A stretch of DNA of 37,046 bases from positions 1-37,046 of the forward strand of contig JAFGHR010000007.1 of the NCBI GenBank assembly GCA_016930015.1. Direction: 5' to 3'. Positions 8,009-16,068 of the stretch are shown here, in pieces. The notes beneath the pieces were generated by a model that worked only from the letters and a program-made list of their open reading frames with translations, did not search any database and had not been told where the DNA came from. The position numbers and the translations under genes were made by a program. Positions within the stretch are counted from its first letter, which is position 1. Every line of letters begins with the position of its first letter. This DNA comes from Anaerolineae bacterium (GTDB lineage Bacteria; Chloroflexota; Anaerolineae; Aggregatilineales; Aggregatilineaceae).

Positions 8009-9535
8009 GCCGGGTTGTTCGGGTGTTGCGTGGTGTGACCGGCGGCGAGACAGCACCAAAGCCGCCGCTGCCAGGATCATGCCGAGGACGATCAGGCCGG
8101 TAAACGCGGTATACGTGGCTTGGATGCCTTCGACAATGGCCCAGGACGGGGCTTCTGAGGCATCAACACCGGGTGCCAGGTCAACAACGGCAAATACGCG
8201 GCTGGCGAAAATCGCACCGGCCAGCGGTAACCCCATGACCTGGCCCATCGTGCGGGACAGCGCCAGCAATCCCGACACAACACCTAACTGCTGGCGTGGG
8301 GCCGTGCCCATGATCGCGCTGTTGTTCGGTGACTGGAACAGCCCGGCGCCGATTCCCAGCGGCAGCAGCCGGACAATATAGCCCAGCGGTGACGTGTCCG
8401 TGTCCAGTGACGCAATCGAGAGACACGCCCCGATGAGGATCACGAGTCCCGCCAGTGAGATGCCGCGCGACCCGTAACGATCCGACAGTGACCCGGCGAT
8501 AGGCGCGACCACGCCCAGCGCCACCGGCACCACCGTCATAAACAGGCCGACTTGCTGCGGGTTGTAGTCTTTGACGCGTTCCAGGTAAAACGGCAGCACA
8601 AACATCCCCGCGATGGCAACAAACACCAGCAGGCCGGTTGACAGGCTGATGCTGAACAGGGTATCGCGAAACAGCTTCAGGTTGACCATCGGCTGTTCGA
8701 TGCGTGACTCGACCAGCAGAAACAGTGTCAAACCGGCGCCTGTTCCGGCGAACAGCACCAGGATAAGCGGGCTGTCCCACCCGGCTTCGGGACCGAGCGT
8801 CAGCGCCAGCGCCAGGCCCAGCAGCATCAGGAACATCAGCGCCGCGCCCCAAAAGTCAAAGCGCTGGCCGCCGGGCGGACGCCAGTCCGGTACAAAATGG
8901 CGTACCATGCGAAACCCCACGATACCCACCGGCACGTTCACCAGAAAGATCGCTCGCCAGCCGACCGTGCCCAGCAGCAGCCCGCCCGCCGTCGGCCCCG
9001 CAATGATGCCCAATGATACCACCGTGCCGATGATGCCCAGGGCCTGGCCGCGTTGGTGTGAGGGAAACACCTCGGTTACGATGGCTACACCCAGGGCTTG
9101 CATCATGACCGCGCCAACGCCTTGCAGCGCCCGAAACGCGATCAGCAGGCCGATGGACGGCGCCAGCCCGCACAGTACCGACGCCACAGTAAACAGCGCC
9201 ATACCGGGCAGGTAGATGCGTTTTTTGCCGATCATGTCGGCCAGCCGCGCGACGCCCAGCATGAGCGATGTCACCACCAGCAGATAACTGACGACGACCC
9301 ACTGCACGGTCGAAAAGTTCGTGTGTAATTTGTCTTCCAGGGTGGGCAGCGCCACGTTAACAATGCTGCTGTCGATCGTGGATAGGAACACGCCCATTGC
9401 TACACTGAACAACACCCACCATTTTTGTATATGCTCGCCGTCATGCGTGCCGGTGTGTTCGTTTTTTTGACGCTGGCTGTGCATGCGAACGGCTTCGGCG
9501 GATCGTGATGTGGCTGGTGTAGGTTGTGTTGGCAT
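8003..9535 (-). CDS. MFS drug exporter, DHA2 (EmrB/QacA) family, 14 TM
   Basis: A 510-aa proton-driven multidrug exporter of the inner membrane. After a hydrophilic N-terminus of about 35 residues there are about 14 hydrophobic segments. Family motifs are visible: motif D1-like LSTIDSSIVNVALP in the first helix, motif A as GVARLADMIGKKR, the RALQGVGAVMM helix 4 motif and motif C as GIIAGPTAGGLLLG in helix 5. The protein ends in a short basic tail. The ATG at 9535 has only a weak ribosome site; an in-frame ATG 18 codons downstream (MHSQRQK) is an alternative. No regulator of TetR or MarR type is adjacent, and the substrate is unknown. Confidence 0.9.
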   Translation of the reverse strand: MPTQPTPATSRSAEAVRMHSQRQKNEHTGTHDGEHIQKWWVLFSVAMGVFLSTIDSSIVNVALPTLEDKLHTNFSTVQWVVVSYLLVVTSLMLGVARLADMIGKKRIYLPGMALFTVASVLCGLAPSIGLLIAFRALQGVGAVMMQALGVAIVTEVFPSHQRGQALGIIGTVVSLGIIAGPTAGGLLLGTVGWRAIFLVNVPVGIVGFRMVRHFVPDWRPPGGQRFDFWGAALMFLMLLGLALALTLGPEAGWDSPLILVLFAGTGAGLTLFLLVESRIEQPMVNLKLFRDTLFSISLSTGLLVFVAIAGMFVLPFYLERVKDYNPQQVGLFMTVVPVALGVVAPIAGSLSDRYGSRGISLAGLVILIGACLSIASLDTDTSPLGYIVRLLPLGIGAGLFQSPNNSAIMGTAPRQQLGVVSGLLALSRTMGQVMGLPLAGAIFASRVFAVVDLAPGVDASEAPSWAIVEGIQATYTAFTGLIVLGMILAAAALVLSRRRSHHATPEQPGL

Positions 9536-9844
9536 GGCGATATCGGTTTCTCTCGTATGTCAGGGTAATCGCTTCAGATGAACGATTGGTTTTTTGTGCA
9601 ACGCCTTCCCCCTATTTCCCCCGTCCAGCTTGGCTGGACCGGGGGACTTCACGACGCGCGTGAGCGGCTGTTTTTTCCCCTCCTTAGCTCGGCTGGGGAG
9701 GGGCGGTTTTGAAACGATAGCCTTATCTCGTGTGTGCTTTCTACTGTGCATTCGTGATGTAGACTGGTAAAGTATACTCTATCTTTATAAAATGTTGGCT
9801 CTTGTATCAATCATGTACAGCCACACGAAGGATAACAGTGCTGG
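9536..9844. other. Gene-free spacer with two GC-rich hairpins
   Basis: This spacer upstream of both divergent genes holds two imperfect inverted repeats (listed separately) and a TATACT box at 9773-9778 before the gene at 9845. A 63-codon open frame on the minus strand crosses the repeats; it is low in complexity, lacks a ribosome site and is not called as a gene. Confidence 0.5.
9618..9703. repeat. Pair of REP-like imperfect hairpins
   Basis: First unit 9618-9645: CCCCCGTCCAGC, loop TTG-rich, GCTGGACCGGGGG, 12-bp stem with one bulge. Second unit 9677-9703: CCCCTCC..AGC, loop, GCT..GGAGGGG with two mismatches, preceded by a run of six T. The two units share the layout C-run/AGC/GCT/G-run, as seen in REP-type intergenic repeats, but no further copies were seen in this window. 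Confidence 0.45.
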
Positions 9845-10825
9845 ATGAAAATTCACTACACGCTTGACAACAGCGCCGCGCGGCTGCCTCTCGCCATCCG
9901 GAGCGCAGAAGGCGTATGGGATCGCCATGCCGAACTTCGCAATGCGCCGGGTATTCACCTGGTTGAACTCACCACGCAGCACATGATGGGCACGGGCGCG
10001 ACTCTTGCCGATGAGCTGAGCTATTTTTTTGATCACGAAGAGCCCAGTGAGCTCGACCCCTACAACCTGGCGCACTGTTACGCGCATCAGGACCAGTTTA
10101 GCGACCTGCTGCGCGACCTGCTGGACAACGAAACCGGGCTGGTGGCCCTGGATGAAGTCGAGGCTTTGTTTCCGGCATCGTATGATCGCGAACTGAATTT
10201 TATGCTGGCGGTGGCAGTGGTTGGTTTTCCGGCGTTTGGCTGCGTGCGCACCTATAAAGATTCCGAAGGGGATGAATACCACGGGATCGTGGTCAACCTG
10301 GCACAAGCGCACCCCCACCTCATAAACTACCTCGGAAACTTTTCATTGAGCTTACTGACAGACACCATCCGGTATGGCCTGTTTAACCACCAGGGTTTTA
10401 AGCTGGCCTATACCGATTTCTGCGACACCATCGACCGGGTGCCGGAAAAACCCCTCGAACGGCTGTTGGATACCCTGTTGGTACGCGGGATCGCGTGGTA
10501 CGTGGGCTACTGCCACGATCTGCCGTTTTTTGACGCTTTGTTGCAGTTGGACGAGGCGGCAATGGTCGCATGTGTCACCGGCTGGAACCAGCTTGTCGAA
10601 GAGGCTCGCGGCCAGAGCTGGACCGAAGACACATATGCTGACTGGCTGCACGGCCATCGTGACGAGCTGGACAGCGAACGCTGCCTGGATGTCGCTGGTT
10701 ACACCGCAGCGCGCACCATTGCCGGGCAGCACGGCATCAAGGGACTTCAGGACGCGATTGTTGAGGGGCCGCTGCACTTTGTCGAGCAGTATAACTTGCT
10801 GGCCCAGCACCCGCTAACCGTCTGA
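9845..10825 (+). CDS. Unrecognised 326-aa protein, possibly a degenerate zincin-like protein
   Basis: I do not recognise a family with confidence. It is a soluble protein without signal peptide or membrane segment. It starts with an acidic, His-containing N-terminal half and has a hydrophobic core strand and helix around YHGIVVNLAQ and SLSLLTDTIRYGLF, then LLVRGIAWYVGY. That order (strand, helix, later 'xGIAxYV' helix) resembles bacterial zinc peptidases of the DUF2268/DUF5700 sort, in which the first helix has HExxH and the second has a Glu before Gly-Ile-Ala. Here the first site reads TDTIR and the second has Arg, so no zinc site is present. This comparison is an inference from pattern. A GAAGGA site lies 12 bases before the ATG and TATACT is at 9773-9778. 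Confidence 0.7.
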   Translation: MKIHYTLDNSAARLPLAIRSAEGVWDRHAELRNAPGIHLVELTTQHMMGTGATLADELSYFFDHEEPSELDPYNLAHCYAHQDQFSDLLRDLLDNETGLVALDEVEALFPASYDRELNFMLAVAVVGFPAFGCVRTYKDSEGDEYHGIVVNLAQAHPHLINYLGNFSLSLLTDTIRYGLFNHQGFKLAYTDFCDTIDRVPEKPLERLLDTLLVRGIAWYVGYCHDLPFFDALLQLDEAAMVACVTGWNQLVEEARGQSWTEDTYADWLHGHRDELDSERCLDVAGYTAARTIAGQHGIKGLQDAIVEGPLHFVEQYNLLAQHPLTV

Positions 10826-10873
10826 TACCTCGCCCGAACACGGTCGATTCACTGGCCGGGATGCAGGGGAAAA

Positions 10874-10905
10874 CACAAACCGGGCGCTCGTTTGCCCGGC
10901 TTGTG
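10874..10905 (-). terminator. Terminator hairpin of the DUF4097-like gene
   Basis: CACAA-a-CCGGGC (10874-10885) pairs with GCCCGG-c-TTGTG (10894-10905), an 11-bp stem with one mismatch. On the minus strand it is followed by GTTTTC, so it most likely ends the gene whose stop is at 10937; it may also serve the convergent gene ending at 10825. Confidence 0.6.
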
Positions 10906-10936
10906 AGCCATCTCATAAAAAATGCGCGTGCGGCTG

Positions 10937-11890
10937 TTAGTTGGGTTCGACGTTGATGCTGCCCACGTTAACTTCGAGTTTGAGTGTTGGCGGGTCTTCG
11001 GCGCCCGTACCGATGGTGCCGTGCCATGTTTCACCGACCGTGTCGCGCTCGGCGTCATCACGATCAACGTTGTCAAAGCCGTCGAGCACGCGCACTTCGC
11101 CTACATCGACCACGGCGTTAATGGCAAGAAAACTGTCATCGGGCAGTCTGACCTCAACGGACCCGGTGTTAACCGTGATCTGGTAATCGCTGCCGAATGC
11201 GAGTTCACCGTCAAAGCGCACGTCGCCGGTATTGTTTTTGATATCCAGGCCGCGCGCACGGATGTCTTCAATCTTGACCCTGCCGACATTGTTTTCGATA
11301 TCGAGATACACAGTCTCCGGCACGCTGATCGTCAGGTCAACGTTGTTGGCCAGCGAAAAGAAGTTGTCGTTGTCGTGGTCCAGGTCGATGGTTATATCGA
11401 CGGTATCATCGCCGGGCTGGGTGATGTTGACGTGAATGTTGTCTAATTCTTTTTTAGCACGGCTTTCGGTCAGGGCGTAGGCGGTTTTGGTGTATTTAAC
11501 GACCACTTCATCATCGTTACCGCGCCGGATCATGACATCACCCACACGGTTATCAACTGTGACGGTCACAATCACATTGTTGTCCAATTCGACGGTTTCC
11601 GTATACGTGGTGGTGACTTTGGCGTTATCCAGGACTTCGGCCAGGGTTGCCCCCGCGATCCCCAGTGCGCAGATCGGCCCGATACAGCACATCATGCATG
11701 ATAACACACAGCCAAGCAGCACATACAGGGGCCAGCGGCTGCCCCGGCGGCGCGGGGTAGGGGGCATGGGCGTTCCGAGCGATTCGTACTCGTCAACGCC
11801 GCGTTTAGGTTTCTCAAAATCGGCGTCAAAACTGCTGTCCCGCTTCGGCTTTTCGAGGTCCGGTTCGAGATCATAATTATCAGTCGTCAT
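10937..11890 (-). CDS. Membrane-anchored DUF4097-like beta-repeat protein
   Basis: A 317-aa protein with a hydrophilic, charged N-terminus that contains a short repeat (LEKPKRD and FEKPKRG), an Arg-rich stop (PRRRGSRW) and one membrane helix that is unusually rich in Cys (CVLSCMMCCIGPIC). The long C-terminal part consists of short beta repeats with Asp/Asn-Val-Gly turns (VDNRVGDVMIRRG, IENNVGRVKIED, IKNNTGDVRFDG, VNTGSVEVRLPD, VDVGEVRVLD, VNVGSINVEPN), the pattern of the DUF4097 'putative adhesin' beta-helix family. The role of that family is not established; it is often next to stress regulators. The start at 11890 is chosen over an upstream extension to 12031 because AAGGAG lies 9 bases before it. 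A TATACT box is at 11992-11997 on this strand. Confidence 0.75.
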   Translation of the reverse strand: MTTDNYDLEPDLEKPKRDSSFDADFEKPKRGVDEYESLGTPMPPTPRRRGSRWPLYVLLGCVLSCMMCCIGPICALGIAGATLAEVLDNAKVTTTYTETVELDNNVIVTVTVDNRVGDVMIRRGNDDEVVVKYTKTAYALTESRAKKELDNIHVNITQPGDDTVDITIDLDHDNDNFFSLANNVDLTISVPETVYLDIENNVGRVKIEDIRARGLDIKNNTGDVRFDGELAFGSDYQITVNTGSVEVRLPDDSFLAINAVVDVGEVRVLDGFDNVDRDDAERDTVGETWHGTIGTGAEDPPTLKLEVNVGSINVEPN

Positions 11891-11991
11891 GGCTGGGCTC
11901 TCCTTGACTGGAATTGTGGCGCAAGCGGTCGATACACTGGCGGCATAACACGTGCGCAATGCTCGACCAGGGCACGGGTGCCTGTCCGTTG

Positions 11992-11997
11992 AGTATA
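11992..11997 (-). promoter_or_regulatory. Candidate -10 box TATACT
   Basis: Minus-strand CCGTATACT about 100 bases before the ATG at 11890; no -35 is evident. It would make the DUF4097-like gene independent of the Fur-family gene upstream. Confidence 0.35.
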
Positions 11998-12052
11998 CGG
12001 GTTTGTAGATTTCTACGCGAAAAGGGAACAAATGTTGCGGAGAGGGTATCGA

Positions 12053-12559
12053 TCAGGCGTTGTTGGCCAATGTTTGTTGGGCAAGCGCTGCCGTGCAGTT
12101 CTCGCAGTAGCCCACAAAACAGGCATGCGCCGTCAGCACGGTGACGCCTAATGAATCGGTCACTTCCTGCCGGAACGCATCGACGATATCCGGCTCGACC
12201 GGCACGATTGCGCCGCAGCGGCGGCAGGTCAGTGAATAGTGCTGCTGCTGCGAGCGGAAACGGTATTCTTCGCGCTCCTGGTCCGCGCCCACGATGCGCC
12301 CTTCGACCAGGTTCATTTCTTTGAACAGGGCCAGTGTACGGTAGACGGTCGCCAGGCTGAGTGTTGCTCCCTGCTTGTTGACCAGGTCGTGCAGTTCCTC
12401 GGCATCCAAAAAACCACCCTGGGCGCGCATCATATTCAGCATCGCCAGCCGCTGGGTCGTAACACGGTGGCCGTTTTGACGAAACACCGCGATGATGGCT
12501 TTGTCCTGATCCAGGTGATCGTGCGTGTGCCCGTCCTGGGAATCCTGCACCGTACTCAT
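12053..12559 (-). CDS. Fur-family metal-responsive repressor
   Basis: A 168-aa DNA-binding repressor of the Fur/Zur/PerR family. The winged helix is at VTTQRLAMLNMM and the recognition helix region at LSLATVYRTLALFKEMNLV. The dimerisation domain has the two CxxC pairs of the structural zinc site (TCRRCG and YCENC) and a few metal-ligand candidates (His in QQQHYSL, Glu in VPVE, His in TAHACF). The N-terminus is His/Asp-rich (DGHTHDHLDQD). The exact metal cannot be read, but the divergent FecBCE-type importer favours iron. The start at 12559 is chosen because it begins the family domain; GAGGG lies only about 4 bases before it. A longer frame to 12658 has no support. A Fur-box-like sequence lies upstream at 12592-12609. 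Confidence 0.85.
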   Translation of the reverse strand: MSTVQDSQDGHTHDHLDQDKAIIAVFRQNGHRVTTQRLAMLNMMRAQGGFLDAEELHDLVNKQGATLSLATVYRTLALFKEMNLVEGRIVGADQEREEYRFRSQQQHYSLTCRRCGAIVPVEPDIVDAFRQEVTDSLGVTVLTAHACFVGYCENCTAALAQQTLANNA

Positions 12560-12591
12560 AAACCCTCGCTGCTGGCTGGTCGTGTTTCTAT

Positions 12592-12609
12592 GATAGTGAT
12601 TATGACATA
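12592..12609. promoter_or_regulatory. Fur-box-like site upstream of the Fur-family gene
   Basis: Three consecutive hexamers GATAGT-GATTAT-GACATA; the first two match the Fur hexamer GATAAT at five of six positions. The site is 33 bases upstream of the ATG at 12559 and overlaps a CATAAT/TATCAT -10-like region on the minus strand, as expected for autorepression. The assignment is by similarity to the Fur consensus only. Confidence 0.4.
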
Positions 12610-12681
12610 TTCCACCCCTGGCGGAAAGCGATCGCGCGTGGCGCCAACGCATCAGCACGCGCGAAACTAAAAAAATTTCCT

Positions 12682-12708
12682 AAAATCTAACAAATCCGCA
12701 TAGATTTT
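12682..12708. promoter_or_regulatory. Inverted repeat upstream of the importer promoter
   Basis: Perfect 8-bp arms AAAATCTA (12682-12689) and TAGATTTT (12701-12708), 11 bases apart, ending 14 bases before the -35 of the importer promoter. It is a candidate regulator site; its binder is unknown. Confidence 0.4.
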
Positions 12709-12722
12709 TATATATTTGAGCG

Positions 12723-12751
12723 TTGTCGTTAAGTTTGCTCACCGTTACAAT
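12723..12751 (+). promoter_or_regulatory. Promoter of the metal-chelate importer operon
   Basis: TTGTCG (12723-12728), 17-base spacer, TACAAT (12746-12751), 68 bases before the ATG at 12819. Confidence 0.5.
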
Positions 12752-12818
12752 CTGGCTGGGTTTTGTACAGAAAAATATCGTGTACGCAACGTCGTAAAAG
12801 CAGCAAGGAGTGTGGAGC

Positions 12819-13754
12819 ATGACACGTTTAAAACTGGTAACCCGTGGGATCGCAGGGCTGGTAACGTTGGCGCTGATCCTGGTGGTGGGCGTGCCGCTGG
12901 CTGGCGCGCAGGACGGCGGCGCTCGTACTGTGGTGGATGCGCTGGGCCGCAACGTCACGCTGGATGTCCCGCCACAGCGCGTGGTCGGCCTGAGTTCATC
13001 CGTAACTGAAATGTTGTATGCGATCGGTGTGACACCCGTTGGCGCGACCGAGGGCATGACGTTTCCGCCAGAGGCCGCCGAACTACCCACGATCGGCACT
13101 GGCTACCAACCGGACCTCGAAGCGCTCGCCGCGCTGGAACCGGACCTGATCGTAGCCAATGCGCAGCTTCAGGCGCAGATTCTCGACCAGCTCGAAGCGA
13201 TCGCGCCGGTCGTTTACGAACTGATCCTTGTCCCGCAGGATATCCCCGAAACGGCGCGGCTGCTGGGCGAGATCACATGGCACGACACCAGTGCCGGTTA
13301 CCTGGCCGGGGCGTATGAGCAGTTTTTGGCGCTGGCCGGGACGCTGGGCACGGCGCAGGATGGACCGAGTATTTTGATTATCGTCGGCACGCTCGACCAG
13401 CCGAACTACGGCAAGTCGGAAACGTACCTGGGCGCCATGGCCGCCATGCTGGGCGCGACCAATGTCGCCGATGGTGAAGAAGACGCCGGACCGTTCCCCG
13501 GTTACGCCCAGTTGAGCATTGAGCGCATTTTGGAAGCCGATCCCGACGTGATCCTGACCATCACGCGCGGCGCACCGGGTGCCCCGCCGATCCCTGACAC
13601 GATGGCCGGTGATCCGGTCTGGTCGGCGCTGGCCGCCTATGAAAACGGGCGCGTGTTCGAACTGGATAACCGCCTGTTCCTGGAATCACCGGGGCCGCGT
13701 TTTGTAGACGCCGTGATCCAGCTTTATGACATCCTCTACGGCGAAGGCATGTAA
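12819..13754 (+). CDS. Periplasmic/extracellular binding protein of a metal-chelate ABC importer (FecB/BtuF type)
   Basis: A 311-aa solute-binding protein of cluster A (TroA-like fold), the substrate receptor for the permease and ATPase encoded next. The signal peptide (residues 1 to about 30, ending in GAQ) has no lipobox Cys, so it is secreted or anchored by its N-terminus. Typical family phrases are RTVVDALGRNVTLDVPPQRVV, the SSSVTEMLYAIG segment, QPDLEALAALEPDLIV and a C-terminal lobe with PVWSALAAYENGRVFEL. Siderophore-iron, heme or cobalamin are possible ligands; the divergent Fur-family gene points to iron. The ATG at 12819 is preferred (AAGGAG 8 bases upstream) over an in-frame GTG at 12810. 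Confidence 0.88.
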   Translation: MTRLKLVTRGIAGLVTLALILVVGVPLAGAQDGGARTVVDALGRNVTLDVPPQRVVGLSSSVTEMLYAIGVTPVGATEGMTFPPEAAELPTIGTGYQPDLEALAALEPDLIVANAQLQAQILDQLEAIAPVVYELILVPQDIPETARLLGEITWHDTSAGYLAGAYEQFLALAGTLGTAQDGPSILIIVGTLDQPNYGKSETYLGAMAAMLGATNVADGEEDAGPFPGYAQLSIERILEADPDVILTITRGAPGAPPIPDTMAGDPVWSALAAYENGRVFELDNRLFLESPGPRFVDAVIQLYDILYGEGM

Positions 13755-13757
13755 GCT

Positions 13758-14834
13758 GTGACTGCTGGCGCTGCTTCACCATCTGCTCAAGCCGCAGTCC
13801 GGGGCCAGGCGGATCGCCGTCTGGCCCTGCGACTCGCCGTGATCGCGCTGAGCGTGGTGCTGCTGGCCGGGGCGCTGGTGTACGCGCTGGCCAAAGGCTC
13901 GCAGGAGATCTCCATCAGCGAGGTGATCGACGCGCTCCGCGATCGTGACAGCGTCTCGAAGGCGACTGCAATCATCGTGCACGAGGTGCGGCTGCCGCGT
14001 GCGCTGGTGGGGGCGCTGGTCGGGCTGAACCTGGCGGTGTCCGGCACGCTGCTGCAAGGGGTGGTACGCTCGCCGCTGGCCGATCCGTACATCCTGGGGG
14101 TATCGGCGGGGGGCGGGTTGGTGGCCGCCGTGACCACGCTGCGCTTTCAGGATTTTCCACCGGACGCGGTGCCGGTCGCCGCGTTTATCGGCTCGTTGAT
14201 CGGCGCGCTGATCGTGTACGCGGTGGCGTGGGATGGCAGCGGTGTAACAACGACGCGGCTGGCGCTGGCCGGTGTGGCGCTGACCTCGATGTTTGGCGCG
14301 TTTACGACTACCGTCGTCGTGATCTCGGTAGAAGGCGGCGGCCAGATCATTTTTCAATGGCTGGTGGGCGGGCTGTATACCGCCGGGTGGGAAGACGCCA
14401 ACCTGATCGCGCCGTACAGCGCTGCCGGGCTGCTGCTGGCGATGCTGCTGGCGAAACGGGCGAATGTGCTCGCGCTGGGGGACGATGTCGCGCAGGGGGT
14501 CGGGCTGCACATCGAACGGACGCGCTTTTTGATGAGCGCTGTAGCCGCCATACTCGCGGGCAGTTCGGTCGCCGTGGCCGGGCTGATCGGGTTTGTGGGC
14601 CTGCTGGTGCCGTATGTGGCGCGTAAGCTGGTCGGCTCGGACTTCCGTTTTTTGATCCCGGTCAGCGCGATTTTAGGCGCGGCGCTGCTGGTGGGCGCGG
14701 ATACCGCGTCCCGTGTGACTCTGCCGCAGGCGCTTGACGTGGGCGACATTGAATTCCCGGTCGGCATTATCACGGCAGTGATCGGCGGGCCGCTGTTTCT
14801 CTGGCTGGTGCGCGCGCGGCGTGCCCAGTGGTAA
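13758..14834 (+). CDS. FecCD/BtuC-type permease of the metal-chelate importer
   Basis: A 358-aa integral membrane protein with about ten hydrophobic helices, the transport channel of the importer. Family marks are RLPRALVGALVGLNLAVSG-type loop, SPLADPYILGVSAGGGL, and the cytoplasmic coupling helix region GFVGLLVPYVARKLVGSDFR, which contacts the ATPase. The gene starts with GTG three bases after the stop of the binding-protein gene, so translation is probably coupled; GAAGG lies about 11 bases before it. The 3' end overlaps the open frame of the next gene. Confidence 0.92.
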   Translation: MTAGAASPSAQAAVRGQADRRLALRLAVIALSVVLLAGALVYALAKGSQEISISEVIDALRDRDSVSKATAIIVHEVRLPRALVGALVGLNLAVSGTLLQGVVRSPLADPYILGVSAGGGLVAAVTTLRFQDFPPDAVPVAAFIGSLIGALIVYAVAWDGSGVTTTRLALAGVALTSMFGAFTTTVVVISVEGGGQIIFQWLVGGLYTAGWEDANLIAPYSAAGLLLAMLLAKRANVLALGDDVAQGVGLHIERTRFLMSAVAAILAGSSVAVAGLIGFVGLLVPYVARKLVGSDFRFLIPVSAILGAALLVGADTASRVTLPQALDVGDIEFPVGIITAVIGGPLFLWLVRARRAQW

Positions 14835-14874
14835 GGCGGGGGCATCTATCGCAGGTGCAGAAAGGCTGGTTGCC

Positions 14875-15702
14875 ATGCCTGTTTTGTCGGCTGACCATGT
14901 GAGCCTGGGATACCGTCGCGGCGTTTCGGTCGTGCGTGACCTGGTGCTGGATGTGGCCCAGGGTGAGATCGTGACGCTCGTCGGGCCGAACGGCTCCGGC
15001 AAAAGCACGATTCTGCGCGCGCTGGCGCGGCTGCTGCGTCCCCAGGACGGCGCGGTGTATCTCAATGGGCAGGCGCTGCACCGCATGGCCATGCGCCAGA
15101 TCGCGCGACAGGTGGCGATCCTGCCGCAGAACCCGGCGGCGCCCGACGATCTCACCGTGAACGACCTGGTAACGCGGGGCCGGTTTGCCCGCCAGCCGTG
15201 GTGGCGCGCGTCCGATCGCCAGGATCGCGCGGTGGTCGCGTGGGCGCTGGACGCGACCGAATTGGTAACGCTGCGTGATCGCCGCCTGGCGACGCTCAGC
15301 GGGGGCGAACGTCAGCGGGCATGGATCGCGCTGGCGCTGGCGCAGGAGCCGCGTATGCTGCTGCTCGACGAGCCGACCACGTTTCTTGACATCAGCCACC
15401 AGCTTGAAGTGATGACATTGTTACAAACGCTCAATGCCGAAAATGCGCTGAGTATTGTGATGGTGCTGCACGATCTGAACCAGGCGGCACGCTTCAGCCA
15501 CCGCTTGATCGCGCTGTGTCACGGCGAGGTATACACTGCCGGGCCGCCGGACGAGGTGCTGACCGGTGCCATGCTGCGCGACGTGTTCGAGGTCGAGGGG
15601 ATCATCGGGCGCGATCCATATACCAACACGCCCGTTTTTACACCGCTCCAATCCGTGCGGAGCAGTTCAAACGGGCGGAATAACGGATCGCAGCCGGGGT
15701 AA
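14875..15702 (+). CDS. ATPase of the metal-chelate importer (FecE/FepC/BtuD type)
   Basis: A 275-aa ABC ATPase that powers the importer. Motifs: Walker A GPNGSGKST (residues 37-45), Q-loop Gln85 (LPQNP), signature LSGGE (141-145), Walker B MLLLDEP with Asp165 and Glu166, and H-loop His199 (VLHDLNQA). The FepC-like phrase TVNDLVTRGRFARQ supports the siderophore/cobalamin class. The frame is open to a GTG at 14821 inside the permease gene, but the ATG at 14875, 40 bases after the permease stop and with AAAGG 9 bases upstream, starts at the usual place of the domain. The last 25 residues are a Ser/Asn-rich tail. Confidence 0.9.
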   Translation: MPVLSADHVSLGYRRGVSVVRDLVLDVAQGEIVTLVGPNGSGKSTILRALARLLRPQDGAVYLNGQALHRMAMRQIARQVAILPQNPAAPDDLTVNDLVTRGRFARQPWWRASDRQDRAVVAWALDATELVTLRDRRLATLSGGERQRAWIALALAQEPRMLLLDEPTTFLDISHQLEVMTLLQTLNAENALSIVMVLHDLNQAARFSHRLIALCHGEVYTAGPPDEVLTGAMLRDVFEVEGIIGRDPYTNTPVFTPLQSVRSSSNGRNNGSQPG

Positions 15703-15727
15703 TGCCCTTCATACGGTAGGGGGTGTT

Positions 15728-15910
15728 TCAGTCGCGGAGTTTGTCGAACAGCCACAGCGCGCCCACGATGATCACCGCCAGCACGACCAGCGGGATCAGC
15801 AGTTTGACAATGCCGATCACGATCCGGAGAATGAACATCACCGCGATCAGCATTCCCAGGACGGCAACCACCCGGCCCCAAAACGGCAGTTTGCAAAATT
15901 GATCGTACAT
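15728..15910 (-). CDS. Small membrane protein (60 aa), paralogue of the next one
   Basis: A 60-aa protein beginning MYDQFCKLPFWGR with two hydrophobic segments (VVAVLGMLIAVMFILRIVIG and LLIPLVVLAVIIVGALWLF) and a basic end. Its second half (VKLLIPLVVLAVIIVGALW) matches that of the gene at 16069-16260 (VKLLMPLLIVGAIIVGGIY), so the two arose by duplication. The function is unknown. GGAGG lies 8 bases before the ATG at 15910; a longer frame to 15952 lacks a ribosome site. Its stop is 25 bases from the end of the convergent ATPase gene. Confidence 0.65.
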   Translation of the reverse strand: MYDQFCKLPFWGRVVAVLGMLIAVMFILRIVIGIVKLLIPLVVLAVIIVGALWLFDKLRD

Positions 15911-16068
15911 AGAGTTGGCCTCCAGATAGGAACCCGTGTGTGAACCATCCACCCCTGAAACAAGCTGCTCTGCACGGCGCCGGACCTCAGACCGCTGTGT
16001 TTACCACGCGGCGTTTGTGGCACGTACATCCGGCAGGGCAGCTTGTCGGGCTGACAGGCAAAAGACCG

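Noticed and set aside
9560..9751. 63-codon minus-strand open frame in the spacer after the exporter gene
   Set aside because: It only reads through the two inverted repeats and has no ribosome site; the repeats explain the sequence better.
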